Source of the DNA: Candidatus Avelusimicrobium excrementipullorum
GTDB taxonomy: Bacteria > Elusimicrobiota > Elusimicrobia > Elusimicrobiales > Elusimicrobiaceae
NCBI GenBank assembly: GCA_019120455.1
Contig: DWVB01000042.1
Span: 1-40,615, forward strand
Length of the DNA: 40,615 nt
Reading direction: 5' to 3'
Part shown: piece after piece, positions 8,708 through 17,673 of the stretch
Numbering within the stretch: position 1 is the stretch's first letter
How the letters are laid out: every line of letters starts with the position of its first letter
Position numbers and translations under genes: made by a program
The notes under the pieces: model-generated
What the model was told of the DNA's origin: nothing
Databases searched by the model: none
What the model saw: the letters and a program-made list of their open reading frames with translations, nothing else

Positions 8708-11265
8708 CACTCCCCTCCGCCCGTTTCGTAATTAATTTCCATTTCCATGGCCAGTACGTTAAACTTATACGGTTTGTCCTGCGTAAATTTCCAGGTGGGG
8801 CGTGTGTCATAGTCGCCCGCGCCGTAAAAAGCCGTGTCGCACACCCCGTCCCCCGCCGGCAAAGTCTGCCCGTTAAAGGTTACCTCCGGCGTGTCCAGCG
8901 TGCGTACATAGGTTTTGGCCAGGCGCTTTTTCTTGCCTATGCCGCTTCCCAGCTGCGGCAGTTCCAAAAAGTTGCTCTCCACATACGGCCGCACCGGCAG
9001 GCCTATTTCCGCCGTGCCCGTCAAAGCCCGCTTGGCCGTAATATGCCCCTGCGCGTCCGCCCGGTAGGTACCGACATAGACCCCGTTTTCCAGCACGTCC
9101 ACTTCTTTGCCGGCAAAACGCGCCGCGGTAAACTGGTTTTGCCCGGCCGCGGCCAGAAATTCCGCCCCGTCTGTCAGCGCGTCCCAGTCCAGTTTTTCCA
9201 GGTAAATTTTATTCCCGTCCAGTTCCGCGCGTTCCACCGCCAAATAGGTAGCGTCGGGCAGCACACACACGCTTTTTATTTTCCCGTCCGTTTTCCACAG
9301 CGTAAACCCGCCGCTGATGCCCTGAGACAGCAGCACGTTCACCACGCACAAAGACCCGTCTTTGTTGACAATATAAATGTAATTGGTCTGCTGCGTAAAA
9401 TTATTCCGCTCCACGTCCAAATCCTGCGGCTGCTCTATCAAATGGCTGTTAAGCAAGGCACCGTTGGCCGAAGTATAGGCCTCCTGTGCGCTGTCAAACA
9501 CAAAGTTCATCAGTGCCTGCCCGCGGCGTTCCACAAAAAGCACCGTCCCTTCCAAGTCCACCGGCCCCGTTACCGGCCAGGAGCCGTTGGCAGTCTGCTT
9601 GACGGCGTTTACGTTCTGCGGGGTAATGGGCTCATTGTAAGAGGTCTGGCAGATAAATTCCCCGCCCGTGGTAAAAATCTGCAAATTGCGCTGGGAAAAC
9701 AAATCGGTTATTTTGTTCAGCGCGGCCGTGTCCAGCGTAAATTCCAGCGCGTCGTCGTCATAGCCTCCCGTCGGGTCAAAGTTAAAATACAGCCCCACCT
9801 TGCTGCCCCACACCGTCTGCGGGCGGCTTTTGCTGCCTCCGAAATATAAGCGCCCCTGGTGAAACGTCACGCTGGCCGGCCAGCCGCGTTCGTCGCTCCA
9901 TACGTCTTCATAATTTAACGTATACGTCCATGAATGGATATCCTCTTCGGAATACAGCGGGATAATCGTGTATCCGGCAAAATAATGGTCATCTCCGCTG
10001 GAGCTGTCCTGCCCCGTAATGCGTATGCGCCCGCCGTTGGCCTCAATAACCTGCCCCACCAGGTTGTGTTCAAACAAATTCCCTTTGTAAGAAAGCCGTA
10101 TGCTCCCTTCCATAGCGTCAGGCGTCAGCATGAGGGTAGACTGGTTGGGCGTGGCGGCGTCAAAATCATATTTGGGCAGGCTGCTGAAATTCACCCCGCC
10201 AAACTGCCAGCTGCTGATCCCCGTGCGCTTTAGCTGATTGGGGCGCACGTCCTCATGTACCAAAAACGCCGTGTCCGCCGTCTGCGCATAACGCACATAC
10301 GGCAGGATATCGTCCGTGTACGCGTCGGCGTTCACCTGCCCCGCCTGCTGGCCGTTTAAATACATTTTGACGGTTTTGTTCATCAGCGCCAGCACATAGG
10401 CCTGTTCATTGTTAAACACAAAAGGCAGCAGCTTGACGTTTTTGTAAAGCGTGCTTTTGTATTCGTGGGCGTTGAACTCGGCTATTTTAAATCCGGCCAG
10501 CACGGTATTTTGCTGTTCCAGCCGCGTCAGCCATATCCCGTCCGCGTCCACGGCACAGTCCGTAAAAAACGTTTTTTCCTCTTCGGAATTGAGCAAAAAA
10601 GGCTCTCCGATATCTTCCAGGCTCCCGTCCGCCAGCTGGGCTTTGAGCTGGAAATACGCCTCCCAGCGCGGCGGCGCCTGCACAGCCAGCGTATCGTTTT
10701 CCGTATATGCGGCCGCGTCCAAAAGCGTAATGCCCGTTATTTTCCCCGCGCTGATGCTTACCTGTGCCTGTGCGGGCTGGCCGTTGACCAGCACCTGCGG
10801 GGGCTGCTGCGGGTCGTAGCCCAGCCCCGCCTCATCTATCAGCACGCCAGAGGCAGCCATATGCGCCGTGGCCTGGCGCGTGACCAGTGCCGCGTTTTTT
10901 ACGCTCACCTTTCGCAAAGCCCGCTGCGTCTGTCCCTGTGCCTGCGCCGCGGCAATCAGCTTATGTACCGTGGTAATGGCATTGTCGGAAACAAAATAGG
11001 TGCCCGCGTCATTATCCCCCGCCAGATCCGGCGTACCGCCCAAAAGCCCGCTGCTGCAGCTCCAGTCCGTAATGCGCACGGTCGTTTCCCCCAGCACCGC
11101 CTGCGCCGTCATGGCGGGGCGGCGGGCAAAACCGCCGTAAGGCGTGGTGACCACGTCGCGCATTTTGCGCGCGGATTTATAATACATCTCCACATCGCTG
11201 CGCCCCAGCATTTTCGGGTTAAGTTCCCCGTTGGCAAAGTTCTGCTGTATGGTTTTGTATGGCAT
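8707..11265 (-). CDS. Tail tubular protein B (nozzle), T7 gp12-like
   Basis: 852 residues. The N-terminus (QNFANGELNPKMLGRSDVEMYY, then TTPYGGFARRP) is the hallmark of podovirus tail tubular protein B, also annotated as stabilisation protein. The rest is beta-rich, with motifs such as RVTFHQGRLYFGGSK-type (here SVTFHQGRLYFGGSKSRPQT, about 490-510). It forms the end of the tail tube. Its start overlaps the stop of the gp11-like gene (TAATG), so the two tail tube parts are translated together. Confidence 0.9.
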   Translation of the reverse strand: MPYKTIQQNFANGELNPKMLGRSDVEMYYKSARKMRDVVTTPYGGFARRPAMTAQAVLGETTVRITDWSCSSGLLGGTPDLAGDNDAGTYFVSDNAITTVHKLIAAAQAQGQTQRALRKVSVKNAALVTRQATAHMAASGVLIDEAGLGYDPQQPPQVLVNGQPAQAQVSISAGKITGITLLDAAAYTENDTLAVQAPPRWEAYFQLKAQLADGSLEDIGEPFLLNSEEEKTFFTDCAVDADGIWLTRLEQQNTVLAGFKIAEFNAHEYKSTLYKNVKLLPFVFNNEQAYVLALMNKTVKMYLNGQQAGQVNADAYTDDILPYVRYAQTADTAFLVHEDVRPNQLKRTGISSWQFGGVNFSSLPKYDFDAATPNQSTLMLTPDAMEGSIRLSYKGNLFEHNLVGQVIEANGGRIRITGQDSSSGDDHYFAGYTIIPLYSEEDIHSWTYTLNYEDVWSDERGWPASVTFHQGRLYFGGSKSRPQTVWGSKVGLYFNFDPTGGYDDDALEFTLDTAALNKITDLFSQRNLQIFTTGGEFICQTSYNEPITPQNVNAVKQTANGSWPVTGPVDLEGTVLFVERRGQALMNFVFDSAQEAYTSANGALLNSHLIEQPQDLDVERNNFTQQTNYIYIVNKDGSLCVVNVLLSQGISGGFTLWKTDGKIKSVCVLPDATYLAVERAELDGNKIYLEKLDWDALTDGAEFLAAAGQNQFTAARFAGKEVDVLENGVYVGTYRADAQGHITAKRALTGTAEIGLPVRPYVESNFLELPQLGSGIGKKKRLAKTYVRTLDTPEVTFNGQTLPAGDGVCDTAFYGAGDYDTRPTWKFTQDKPYKFNVLAMEMEINYETGGGE

Positions 11266-11903
11266 TATTTACCCACCTTCGTCCAGCGCGCCGCGGCCAT
11301 GGGCTGGCTTTGCAAAGCGCGGGCCGGATTTTGCCCCGCGTCGGCCTTGGCGTAAAAGCCAAAAAGCCCCCCTTTGAGGTTGTCGCTGGGCTGCCCCCAC
11401 ACTTTGGCGTATAAGGCCTGCTCTTTGGTTTTATCTCCCGTGAGCTTAAAGCACACTTCGGCGGCCAGCGCATTGGCCAGCAAATCGGCAAAGGCCGGCG
11501 GCAGGCAGCCGTCCTCGGGGTTGGCCGTATATTTTACATACAGCACCGGCGCGTCGGCATACAGTTTGTTGCCGCGCAGTTCATAACCGGCGTAAAACAG
11601 GTCCCGCCCGCCAAAGCGCGACACGGACAGCAGCTTCACCATATCGCAGGGCACCTCAAACGCGTATTTGAAATAATCTTCCCCGTTTTCCAGCGGCGCC
11701 CCGTTTTCGTCTTTGTCCGCCTCCAGTTTTACCCGTTTCAGTGCAAAGGTCCAGCTGCGCAACGTCAGCAGTTTGTTTTTTACTTCTTCGTAAAAATGGT
11801 TCAGGGTTGCTATTTTGCGGTCGCTGTCATTGGTAAAATCGCTTATTTCTTCCGTGCCGATAAGCAGCAGCGCCCTGTTTTGTATGTCTTCTTTGCTTGC
11901 CAT
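11265..11903 (-). CDS. Tail tubular protein A (adaptor), T7 gp11-like
   Basis: 212 residues, matching the gp11 family layout: N-terminal helix with IQNRALLLIGTEEISDF, a central LTLRSWTFALKR segment, and a beta part including YAFEVPCDMVKL. It joins the portal to the nozzle. Length is normal for the family. AAGGCGG precedes the ATG. It lies between capsid genes and the nozzle, as expected. Confidence 0.88.
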   Translation of the reverse strand: MASKEDIQNRALLLIGTEEISDFTNDSDRKIATLNHFYEEVKNKLLTLRSWTFALKRVKLEADKDENGAPLENGEDYFKYAFEVPCDMVKLLSVSRFGGRDLFYAGYELRGNKLYADAPVLYVKYTANPEDGCLPPAFADLLANALAAEVCFKLTGDKTKEQALYAKVWGQPSDNLKGGLFGFYAKADAGQNPARALQSQPMAAARWTKVGK

Positions 11904-11953
11904 AAAGCCGCCTTTTGGGCGGGGGCCGTATTCGCCCCCGCCTCTTTGCCAAA

Positions 11954-12220
11954 TTACGCGCCGGCAGCCACCGCGGCCACGGTTACTGCGCCGTCCGCCA
12001 CCGCCGTCACATAATAGTCCGCCACGCCGCTGGGCGTGCCGGAGGAATAAGCCACCACGCGGATAATGTCCCCGGGGGCCATCAGTCCCGCGGCAGGGTC
12101 AAAAAAGTTCGCCGCGGTCACGGTGTCGCTTGCCTTGTTGGCGTAGGTAAACACCTGCGGCGCGTTCCCCTTTAAGGACGTCCCGCCGATTTTGTTTAAG
12201 TTCCCTTTTTCGTAAGCCAT
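11954..12220 (-). CDS. Small capsid-adjacent protein, possible head decoration
   Basis: 88 residues directly downstream of the major capsid gene, with AAGGAGG overlapping the capsid stop. The sequence is small, Gly/Ala/Val-rich and beta-like (FFDPAAGLMAPGDIIRVVA, then YYVTAV). Proteins of this size and place in podoviruses are often head decoration or head-fibre parts. That role is inferred from position, and I do not recognise a named family with confidence. Confidence 0.55.
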   Translation of the reverse strand: MAYEKGNLNKIGGTSLKGNAPQVFTYANKASDTVTAANFFDPAAGLMAPGDIIRVVAYSSGTPSGVADYYVTAVADGAVTVAAVAAGA

Positions 12221-12222
12221 GT

Positions 12223-13065
12223 TTAAGCCTCCTTGGCCAATACCAGCACAATGCCTTTGGGGTCAATGACCACCGCACCGGCCTTCAGCTGGGCCGAAGC
12301 CAGCCAGGACACTTTCTCCGCCACCCAGTCAATGCTGGTTTTGTTATCAATGCCTATGGCCAGGCCCGTGGAAGCCTTGTGATAGGCGATGCAGGTGCGA
12401 GTCGTGCCGGACAGCGGCAGCCCGCCTTCGTCGCGGTCGCCCACCATTTTCCACTTAAAGCCCAAAAACGTGTTCAGCTCCCCGTTTACCAGGGCTTTGA
12501 CGCTGTTATAGTCGCTGCTGGTTACTTCCGTGCTGCCCAGCAGGTCGTCATTGAGCTGCGCCGCGCCGCAGACGAAATAGCGCTCCGTGTTCGGCACGCC
12601 GTTTTTGTCCAGGGCTTTTTTGGCCTTGCGCACTTTGGCCAGCGTCAGCCCCTCCGTGCCCACGGCAATATCGGCGTTGGCTTTGGTGTAGCCGCTGCCG
12701 GTCTGCGCGTCAATGATAATCTGCTCCAGCCGGCGCGTAATGGCGTTGCCCACTTCCACCGCCAGTTCTTTGATTTCGTCGGCCTTCACGGTCACGGCGT
12801 CAAAGATATCGCTGTATTCGGCCGCCACCCAGTCCTGCAGCACGCAGGGGTTTTGGGTGTAGCCCACGTTCATCGGCGTTACGTCGGTGTATTTCACGCG
12901 CTCGTGCGCCATGCCCTTGCCCATCAAGGGGAAGTTGTAGGTCGCGCCCACCACGCCGGTTTTTACCCGCACGGTTTCGCGCAGCCCTTTGGTTACGTCC
13001 GCGAAAACATGTTTGATTTCCGCGTCAAACATACTTTCCGCAATAGCACTTACCTGTCTTGCCAT
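12223..13065 (-). CDS. Major capsid protein, HK97 fold
   Basis: 280 residues. The N-terminal helix, the segment with the capsid-family ALEQIIIDAQ-type spine helix (here RRLEQIIIDAQTGSGYT, near 110-126) and the ERYFVCGAAQLNDLL-like turn are typical of podovirus coat proteins. It builds the icosahedral head. It follows the scaffold gene and has a strong AAGGAG site. A 113-base untranslated gap upstream contains GC-rich dyads, unlike the tight packing elsewhere in this operon. Confidence 0.88.
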   Translation of the reverse strand: MARQVSAIAESMFDAEIKHVFADVTKGLRETVRVKTGVVGATYNFPLMGKGMAHERVKYTDVTPMNVGYTQNPCVLQDWVAAEYSDIFDAVTVKADEIKELAVEVGNAITRRLEQIIIDAQTGSGYTKANADIAVGTEGLTLAKVRKAKKALDKNGVPNTERYFVCGAAQLNDDLLGSTEVTSSDYNSVKALVNGELNTFLGFKWKMVGDRDEGGLPLSGTTRTCIAYHKASTGLAIGIDNKTSIDWVAEKVSWLASAQLKAGAVVIDPKGIVLVLAKEA

Positions 13066-13178
13066 GTGATTCTCCTTGGGTATATTTCACGCTCATCAAA
13101 GAGGGCCTTTGCCTTTCTGCGGGCCGCTTAACGCGGGAGGGCCGCCAGGCGCGGGGTTTGCTTGTTGCGTTTTCAAAT
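13066..13178 (-). other. Capsid gene leader within the late operon
   Basis: 113 bases between scaffold stop and capsid start, the largest gap in the structural part of the operon. It holds GC-rich self-complementary segments (GGCC repeats and CCGC/GCGG around 13115-13145). A clear promoter is not seen. It may be a structured leader or processing site that raises capsid expression; this is inference. Confidence 0.3.
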
Positions 13179-14027
13179 TTACTCGGCAAAATGCTTGGGC
13201 CTGCCCAGCTTCTGCCGTTGCTGTAAAATGCGCATTTTTTCGCCGTCGCTGTAGCTGCCCCAGTTGGACAGCAGTTCTCCGTCCGAAGGCAGCGCGTCCG
13301 TCTGGCTGTTGTCCACAGGGATGACCGGCCCGCCCGCCATTTCGCGCAGTTTGTTCAGCGCGCTGATGCCGGCGGCGTCTCGGTCGGCCAGGCGCATCAG
13401 CGCGGCCTTCTCCCCTTCGTCCAAAATCCCCTTGCGGTACTGCGCGTCAATAAAATTTACCGTGCTTTGTATCATCGTGTCCGCCTGCGCGCCCAGGCGT
13501 TTTTTCTGCTCGGACACATAGGCTTCGCGGGCGGCTTTGGCCTCCTGCTCGCTCAGAGGCTTTTGCACCAGGCCTTTGTCCAGCATCAGCTGCATATAGC
13601 CGTTGATAAAGCCGTTTAACTGCTCTTTGGACATATGGTTTTTGAACGCCAGCTCCTTAATGTCGCCAAAGATTTCCGCCTTCACGTCTATAATGTCCTG
13701 CAGGCCCTCGGCGGGCGTGATTTCATATTCCGCCGCCTCTTTGGGCAGCTGCCCGTTTTTGGAAAGTTTTTGCCGCAAATCCTCGGCGCGTTTGGTCTGG
13801 CGGTTGAGTTCTTCCAGCACCGCGTCCGTTTTAAGCTGCCCCTTCTGTGCGTCCCACAGGTCTTTATTGACCAGCCCTTCGGGGGCCGCTATTTCCTGCG
13901 CCGCCGCTGGCTCCGCCCCTTCGTTGGCGGGGATATCCTGTTCCTGCGGCTGCGTTGGCTGCTGCGGCTGCACCCCTTCCGTAATACCGCCCTGCGGCTG
14001 CAAATCCTGCGTGTTTTCTTCCGGCAT
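13179..14027 (-). CDS. Capsid scaffolding protein
   Basis: 282 residues, acidic, Gln/Pro-rich at the N-terminus and mostly helical after residue 60, with a short basic C-terminal tail. This is typical of podovirus scaffolds, which direct head assembly through a C-terminal helix-turn-helix and are then lost. It lies between portal and capsid genes. The frame is open upstream to 14105, but ATG at 14027 has AAGGAG at good distance. Confidence 0.82.
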   Translation of the reverse strand: MPEENTQDLQPQGGITEGVQPQQPTQPQEQDIPANEGAEPAAAQEIAAPEGLVNKDLWDAQKGQLKTDAVLEELNRQTKRAEDLRQKLSKNGQLPKEAAEYEITPAEGLQDIIDVKAEIFGDIKELAFKNHMSKEQLNGFINGYMQLMLDKGLVQKPLSEQEAKAAREAYVSEQKKRLGAQADTMIQSTVNFIDAQYRKGILDEGEKAALMRLADRDAAGISALNKLREMAGGPVIPVDNSQTDALPSDGELLSNWGSYSDGEKMRILQQRQKLGRPKHFAE

Positions 14028-14028
14028 A

Positions 14029-14283
14029 TTATTTCTCCTTGCTGTACTGCATGATGGCGCGCACGACTTCGTTTTGCCCTTCGCGCACATAGCCGTAATA
14101 TACATTGTTAATAACGCATACCGGCCGGTCTAAATATTTTTCCTTCAGCCACGCCAGCACCTCTTTGCCTGCCGGCGTGCTGAAACAGGCCCGAAAAACG
14201 CTGTTGCGCTTCTCCCGCGCTTTGACCTGTTCTTCATTGGGTTTTAAAAAACGCGCGGGCCCAAAATCATTTTTTGCTGGCAT
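14029..14283 (-). CDS. Bbp19-like small head-region protein
   Basis: 84 residues. The pattern FRACFSTPAGKEVLAWLKEKY, then a YGYVREGQNEVVRAIMQY-type end, resembles the Bbp19-like family found beside podovirus portal genes. Its exact role is not known. The start at 14283 lies inside the end of the portal gene behind GGAGGTT, and a longer upstream extension would only be a shadow of the portal frame. Confidence 0.65.
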   Translation of the reverse strand: MPAKNDFGPARFLKPNEEQVKAREKRNSVFRACFSTPAGKEVLAWLKEKYLDRPVCVINNVYYGYVREGQNEVVRAIMQYSKEK

Positions 14284-15835
14284 TGACGATAACCTCCTTC
14301 TGCGCTTCCCGCGCCGCGTCTTCGTCCTGCATTTGGCGCATTTGCGCGGCCTGCTGACGGCGCAGTTCTTCGCGCTCGGTGGCGTTGCGCACAAACTTGG
14401 CCTTTATGCCCAGCGCCAGGCCCAGCTCTTCAAACATTTCCTCGGTCTTAAACACCGCCGCCGTGGCCTGCGGGTCGGTGGCCAGCATGGCCTGCAATAC
14501 GCTGAAAGCCTGCTGCGCCTCCTCCAGTTTTTCCTGGCGGGAAATGGGGCTTTCCACCTCCATTTTCAGCACAAATTCGTTAATGTCCTCTATTTTGAAG
14601 TTTTCGTAAAACTCCCGCGGCAGCGCGCCCATTTCATAGAGGATGTGTATTTGTTTAATAAAAATCGGGCGTATGACTTCGGCCATGATTTTGCTGAACG
14701 CTACCGTCCTGTCCTGGCGTATTTCCTGCGCGCGCTGTATCCATTCCGTGGCGGTTTTGACGGGCCCGTCCGCCGCCGGCATCTGGTCGTCCAGCGTCAG
14801 CTTTTTAATGGCGTAGCGCGCCTCTTCCACCTGATACTGCTCATAATTTACGTCCCCGCCGTAATTTAACGCCTGCACGCTGGGGCCGCTGGGCCCGCCG
14901 TTGCGCTCCACGATGTTTATCGTCCCCGGCTGCAATACGAATTTTTCGGGGTCCAACGCGTCGTCATCGGTTACCGTCAGCATGGGAAATACGTGAAACG
15001 GCAGCCCCTTGCTGACAAAATACTTCAGCATGTTCAAAAAGCGGAACTCCGGCAGCGCCTGCAAGCACGGCCCGCGGCCGTTAATCTCGCCGGATATGGT
15101 CGTCCAGCGCGCCACGACAAAGGGGTTAAATTTCATCTGCGCGCGGTAAATGTACTCTTTTTTGGCCTTGTTTATCACGTCGTACTGCCAGGTCTTTTTG
15201 TCCGCGTCAAAATACACCGCCTCCAGCACCTGCACTTCCTGCGGGCATTCCCCGCGCTCCCCTTCGGCGCGGTAAGAACCCTTGGGCCAGTATTGCAGCA
15301 CGTCGTCCTCTTTTATTTTCCACAGGCGGTACACCGCGTCCACCGCGCCGTCGGCGTTTTCTTCAAACGCCAGCTGCGTAACGGCAATGGCCTTGTGTTT
15401 AAACGGCGTATACTGCGTGCCCTTTTGCACCAGCAGGCACGCGGTGCCGATAAAAAGGTCGTATAAAAACGGCACGATTTCCACCTGGAAATTGCTGGCC
15501 TTGACGGCATTGAAATGGATTTCGTTTACCCGGTCAATAATTTCCTGCAGTTCCGTGCGCTCTTCGGGCTTTATCACCGGCCCCAAAGACAATTTGGCGT
15601 ACGGCGTATCCGGCGGGAACATCAGCCGCAGCATCGTGCTGACAAAGCTGTTGGCCGCCACCATGACCGTGGAATCATACAGCCCTTCCGACTCGTCCTG
15701 CCCCTCGTCGCCGCGGTTATAAAGGTTCCGCTCCGGCATGGCGATATGATACGCCTCCTCACACAGGCTTTCCCATTTCTGCTGCCTGGCCCTGGCTTTT
15801 TCATAATGCTTTAACACGCTTTCTATGCTTTTCAT
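14267..15835 (-). CDS. Portal / head-to-tail connector, T7 gp8-like
   Basis: 522 residues, the normal length for T7-type connectors. Recognisable parts are the N-terminal helix with QQKWESLCEEAYHIAMPER, the segment DSTVMVAANSFVSTMLRLMFPP, and a Gln/Glu-rich helical C-terminus. It forms the ring through which DNA enters and leaves and to which gp11 binds. Its start overlaps the upstream stop by ATGA, and its end overlaps the Bbp19-like gene. Confidence 0.9.
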   Translation of the reverse strand: MKSIESVLKHYEKARARQQKWESLCEEAYHIAMPERNLYNRGDEGQDESEGLYDSTVMVAANSFVSTMLRLMFPPDTPYAKLSLGPVIKPEERTELQEIIDRVNEIHFNAVKASNFQVEIVPFLYDLFIGTACLLVQKGTQYTPFKHKAIAVTQLAFEENADGAVDAVYRLWKIKEDDVLQYWPKGSYRAEGERGECPQEVQVLEAVYFDADKKTWQYDVINKAKKEYIYRAQMKFNPFVVARWTTISGEINGRGPCLQALPEFRFLNMLKYFVSKGLPFHVFPMLTVTDDDALDPEKFVLQPGTINIVERNGGPSGPSVQALNYGGDVNYEQYQVEEARYAIKKLTLDDQMPAADGPVKTATEWIQRAQEIRQDRTVAFSKIMAEVIRPIFIKQIHILYEMGALPREFYENFKIEDINEFVLKMEVESPISRQEKLEEAQQAFSVLQAMLATDPQATAAVFKTEEMFEELGLALGIKAKFVRNATEREELRRQQAAQMRQMQDEDAAREAQKEVIVNASKK

Positions 15836-16350
15836 CCGAAATACACTCCTATCATCAGCCCTGCTTTGCCCCGCGCCCCGTACACACCCGCGGAAGTGTT
15901 CTTTAAAAACCCCGCCACATCGTCCAGCCGCCTGTCCGCAAACAGATATATGTCCAAATCCGTATCCAGCCCCACGCCCGCGCCGTACCTGTTAAAATAA
16001 GCCACCCGCACGCCCAAGCCGGCTTTGCTCTCTTTCCCCACAAGCCCCTGCACGGCCGGCCGGAACGTAAACCCCGCCCGTTTGACGCTAATTTGTACGG
16101 CCCCGTCTTTGGGCTGCACGATTTCGGCCCTGCCTTCCGGCGGCACATACTTTACCTGCGTTTGCACGCTCCCGTCGGCCTGGCGCAAAGCGGCGGTCAG
16201 TTTGTGGTCTTGTACGACCACCCGCGCCGCCTGGCTTTGCGTCAGCGTGCCGGCCGGGGCCGCCTTATCTGCCTGCCGGCCCTTGTGCCAGTTTGAAACC
16301 AAAAGCCCCGTCACCAGCAGCAGGGCCGCGATGCTAATTAGTTTTTTCAC
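15832..16350 (-). CDS. Membrane-anchored lysis-cassette protein, unknown
   Basis: 172 residues starting at GTG. One N-terminal transmembrane segment (about residues 4-20) is followed by a soluble part with a beta-rich C-terminus (GLGVRVAYFNRYGAGVGLD). The place right after holin and lysozyme suggests a spanin-like or other lysis accessory role, but no spanin family is recognised. Upstream GTG and TTG codons (16359, 16362) are possible starts; 16350 is chosen because it gives a normal basic start to the membrane segment. It overlaps the holin-like gene end by 17 bases. Confidence 0.55.
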   Translation of the reverse strand: MKKLISIAALLLVTGLLVSNWHKGRQADKAAPAGTLTQSQAARVVVQDHKLTAALRQADGSVQTQVKYVPPEGRAEIVQPKDGAVQISVKRAGFTFRPAVQGLVGKESKAGLGVRVAYFNRYGAGVGLDTDLDIYLFADRRLDDVAGFLKNTSAGVYGARGKAGLMIGVYFG

Positions 16351-16645
16351 TCTGGGCACCAAGTGCTTTTTCAGCCCGGTTTTTAATCGCGTTTTTGAGC
16401 CCGTCGTATCCGATTTGGGACAGGGCCAGCACCACCAGCCCGATCAGCACCGCCATCAGCGGCGTATGGGCCGTCACGTCCGCACCGTACACGGCCAAAA
16501 ACCCGCTGCCCAGCGACGCCGCCAGCACGGCCAGCGACCATACCCACCCGGGCAGGGCAAAAAACTTCTCCAAAAAGTTTTTCACCCATTCAATCAGCCC
16601 CACCACCGCCACGGCGGCCAGGCACACCAATACATATATGCTCAT
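16334..16645 (-). CDS. Holin-like membrane protein
   Basis: 103 residues with three likely transmembrane segments (about 2-24, 30-52 and 60-84) and a charged C-terminal tail (KNAIKNRAEKALGAQSEK). It follows the lysozyme gene with a TAATG overlap and has AGGAG at seven bases. The lysozyme has no signal sequence, so a holin is needed to release it, and this is the best candidate. An in-frame ATG two codons earlier is too close to the ribosome site. Confidence 0.65.
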   Translation of the reverse strand: MSIYVLVCLAAVAVVGLIEWVKNFLEKFFALPGWVWSLAVLAASLGSGFLAVYGADVTAHTPLMAVLIGLVVLALSQIGYDGLKNAIKNRAEKALGAQSEKTN

Positions 16646-17067
16646 TACCATTCTCCTGTTTGCATGATTTCGGCCAGCTCGCGGGCGCGTCCTTTTACCT
16701 GGAACGCCCACTTGCTGTCCAACATTTCTTTGGCGGCTTTTTTATAGTCGCTTTCTTCCAAAGCGGCCAGCATTTTTTTAAATCCGCACAGCCCCGAAAT
16801 GCCCACATTGAAACACATTTCAATCAGCACTCCCAGCCGCGCTGGGTCCAGTTTCGGCCACCAAATAAAAGCGTTTTTTACCTGCTTTTCGGCTATTTCC
16901 AAATCCTGCCTGAGCAGCAGCTCCGCCGCTTCCAAAGAAATTCCCCTCGCGTCTAAATTGTGCCCATAGCCGATAGTCAGCGCCCCGGACGAACAGCGAT
17001 AGGGCTGGAAGCGCAGTCCCTCGTTTTTTTTAATGCGCGCCACTAATTTTTCATAATGATTATCCAT
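16645..17067 (-). CDS. Endolysin, GH24 (T4-type) lysozyme
   Basis: 140 residues. The catalytic region EGLRFQPYRC...LTIGYGHNL gives Glu16 as general acid, Thr31 and His36 as usual. The position of T4 Asp20 is Cys25 here. It cleaves peptidoglycan glycan strands at the end of infection. There is no signal peptide or signal-anchor, so release should depend on a holin. It is coupled to both neighbours (TGATG upstream, TAATG downstream). Confidence 0.88.
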   Translation of the reverse strand: MDNHYEKLVARIKKNEGLRFQPYRCSSGALTIGYGHNLDARGISLEAAELLLRQDLEIAEKQVKNAFIWWPKLDPARLGVLIEMCFNVGISGLCGFKKMLAALEESDYKKAAKEMLDSKWAFQVKGRARELAEIMQTGEW

Positions 17068-17291
17068 CAGTCCCTCCCCCGTCCAAAATGCAGTTCGCTG
17101 ATGCGCTTATGCGCACTGGCACAGCTGTCCTCCAGCCGCGCCACCCGCTCCTGCAGGTGATTGTATTTATCCTGTTTAGCTTCCAGCCGCGCAATGTCTT
17201 TGCGTATGCCGCGCAGCTCACCCCACACCGCCCCCGCGGCAAACACAATGGCCGCCGCTTTCCAAAGCAGCTCAAACAGTTCCGGCGTCAT
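17067..17291 (-). CDS. Small membrane protein with coiled coil
   Basis: 74 residues: an N-terminal membrane segment (about 5-24) followed by a coiled coil (IRKDIARLEAKQDKYNHLQERVARLE). This layout is seen in XhlA-type holin helpers and in inner-membrane spanins. Being first in the lysis cassette, either role is possible. AGGAGG precedes the ATG, and the start lies within the end of the gene before it. Confidence 0.55.
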   Translation of the reverse strand: MTPELFELLWKAAAIVFAAGAVWGELRGIRKDIARLEAKQDKYNHLQERVARLEDSCASAHKRISELHFGRGRD

Positions 17292-17673
17292 CGCCCGCCT
17301 CCTGTGCTTCCGGCACGGTTTCGCCGGCCTCCGTGTTATCTGCCCGCAAAGGCGCGGCTGCTTCTTCTACTTCCGCCACACGCGCCATCAGCTGCTTGTC
17401 CAGTTCTACACCTTGCGCCTGCAAGGCCAATAAAGCCGTGCGCGTGGCTCTGGGCAGTCCGTAGCGGTCCTCCAACGTCGTTACGGCCAATATTTTGGCC
17501 TGCTCTTCCTGAGCCGTTTCCGCCTGGGCTTTTAAAATATATTCCCCGCCCCAAAGCACATATTCCTCCGCGCTTTCTTCAATTCGGTCAAACACCATAC
17601 ACGGTGCGTTTTCCAGCTCTTCGCGTGTATCCTTTACTAATGCTATCTTGCCGTTTTGATATCCCAAAAACAT
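17272..17673 (-). CDS. Small fibre-associated protein, unknown
   Basis: 133 residues directly after the long tail fibre (start adjoins its stop, with AAGGAG in the fibre end). The N-terminal 50 residues look folded and beta-like (LGYQNGKIALVKDT, then YVLWGGEYIL); the rest is helical and acidic. Genes in this place are often fibre assembly chaperones, but no family is recognised, so function stays open. Confidence 0.45.
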   Translation of the reverse strand: MFLGYQNGKIALVKDTREELENAPCMVFDRIEESAEEYVLWGGEYILKAQAETAQEEQAKILAVTTLEDRYGLPRATRTALLALQAQGVELDKQLMARVAEVEEAAAPLRADNTEAGETVPEAQEAGDDAGTV

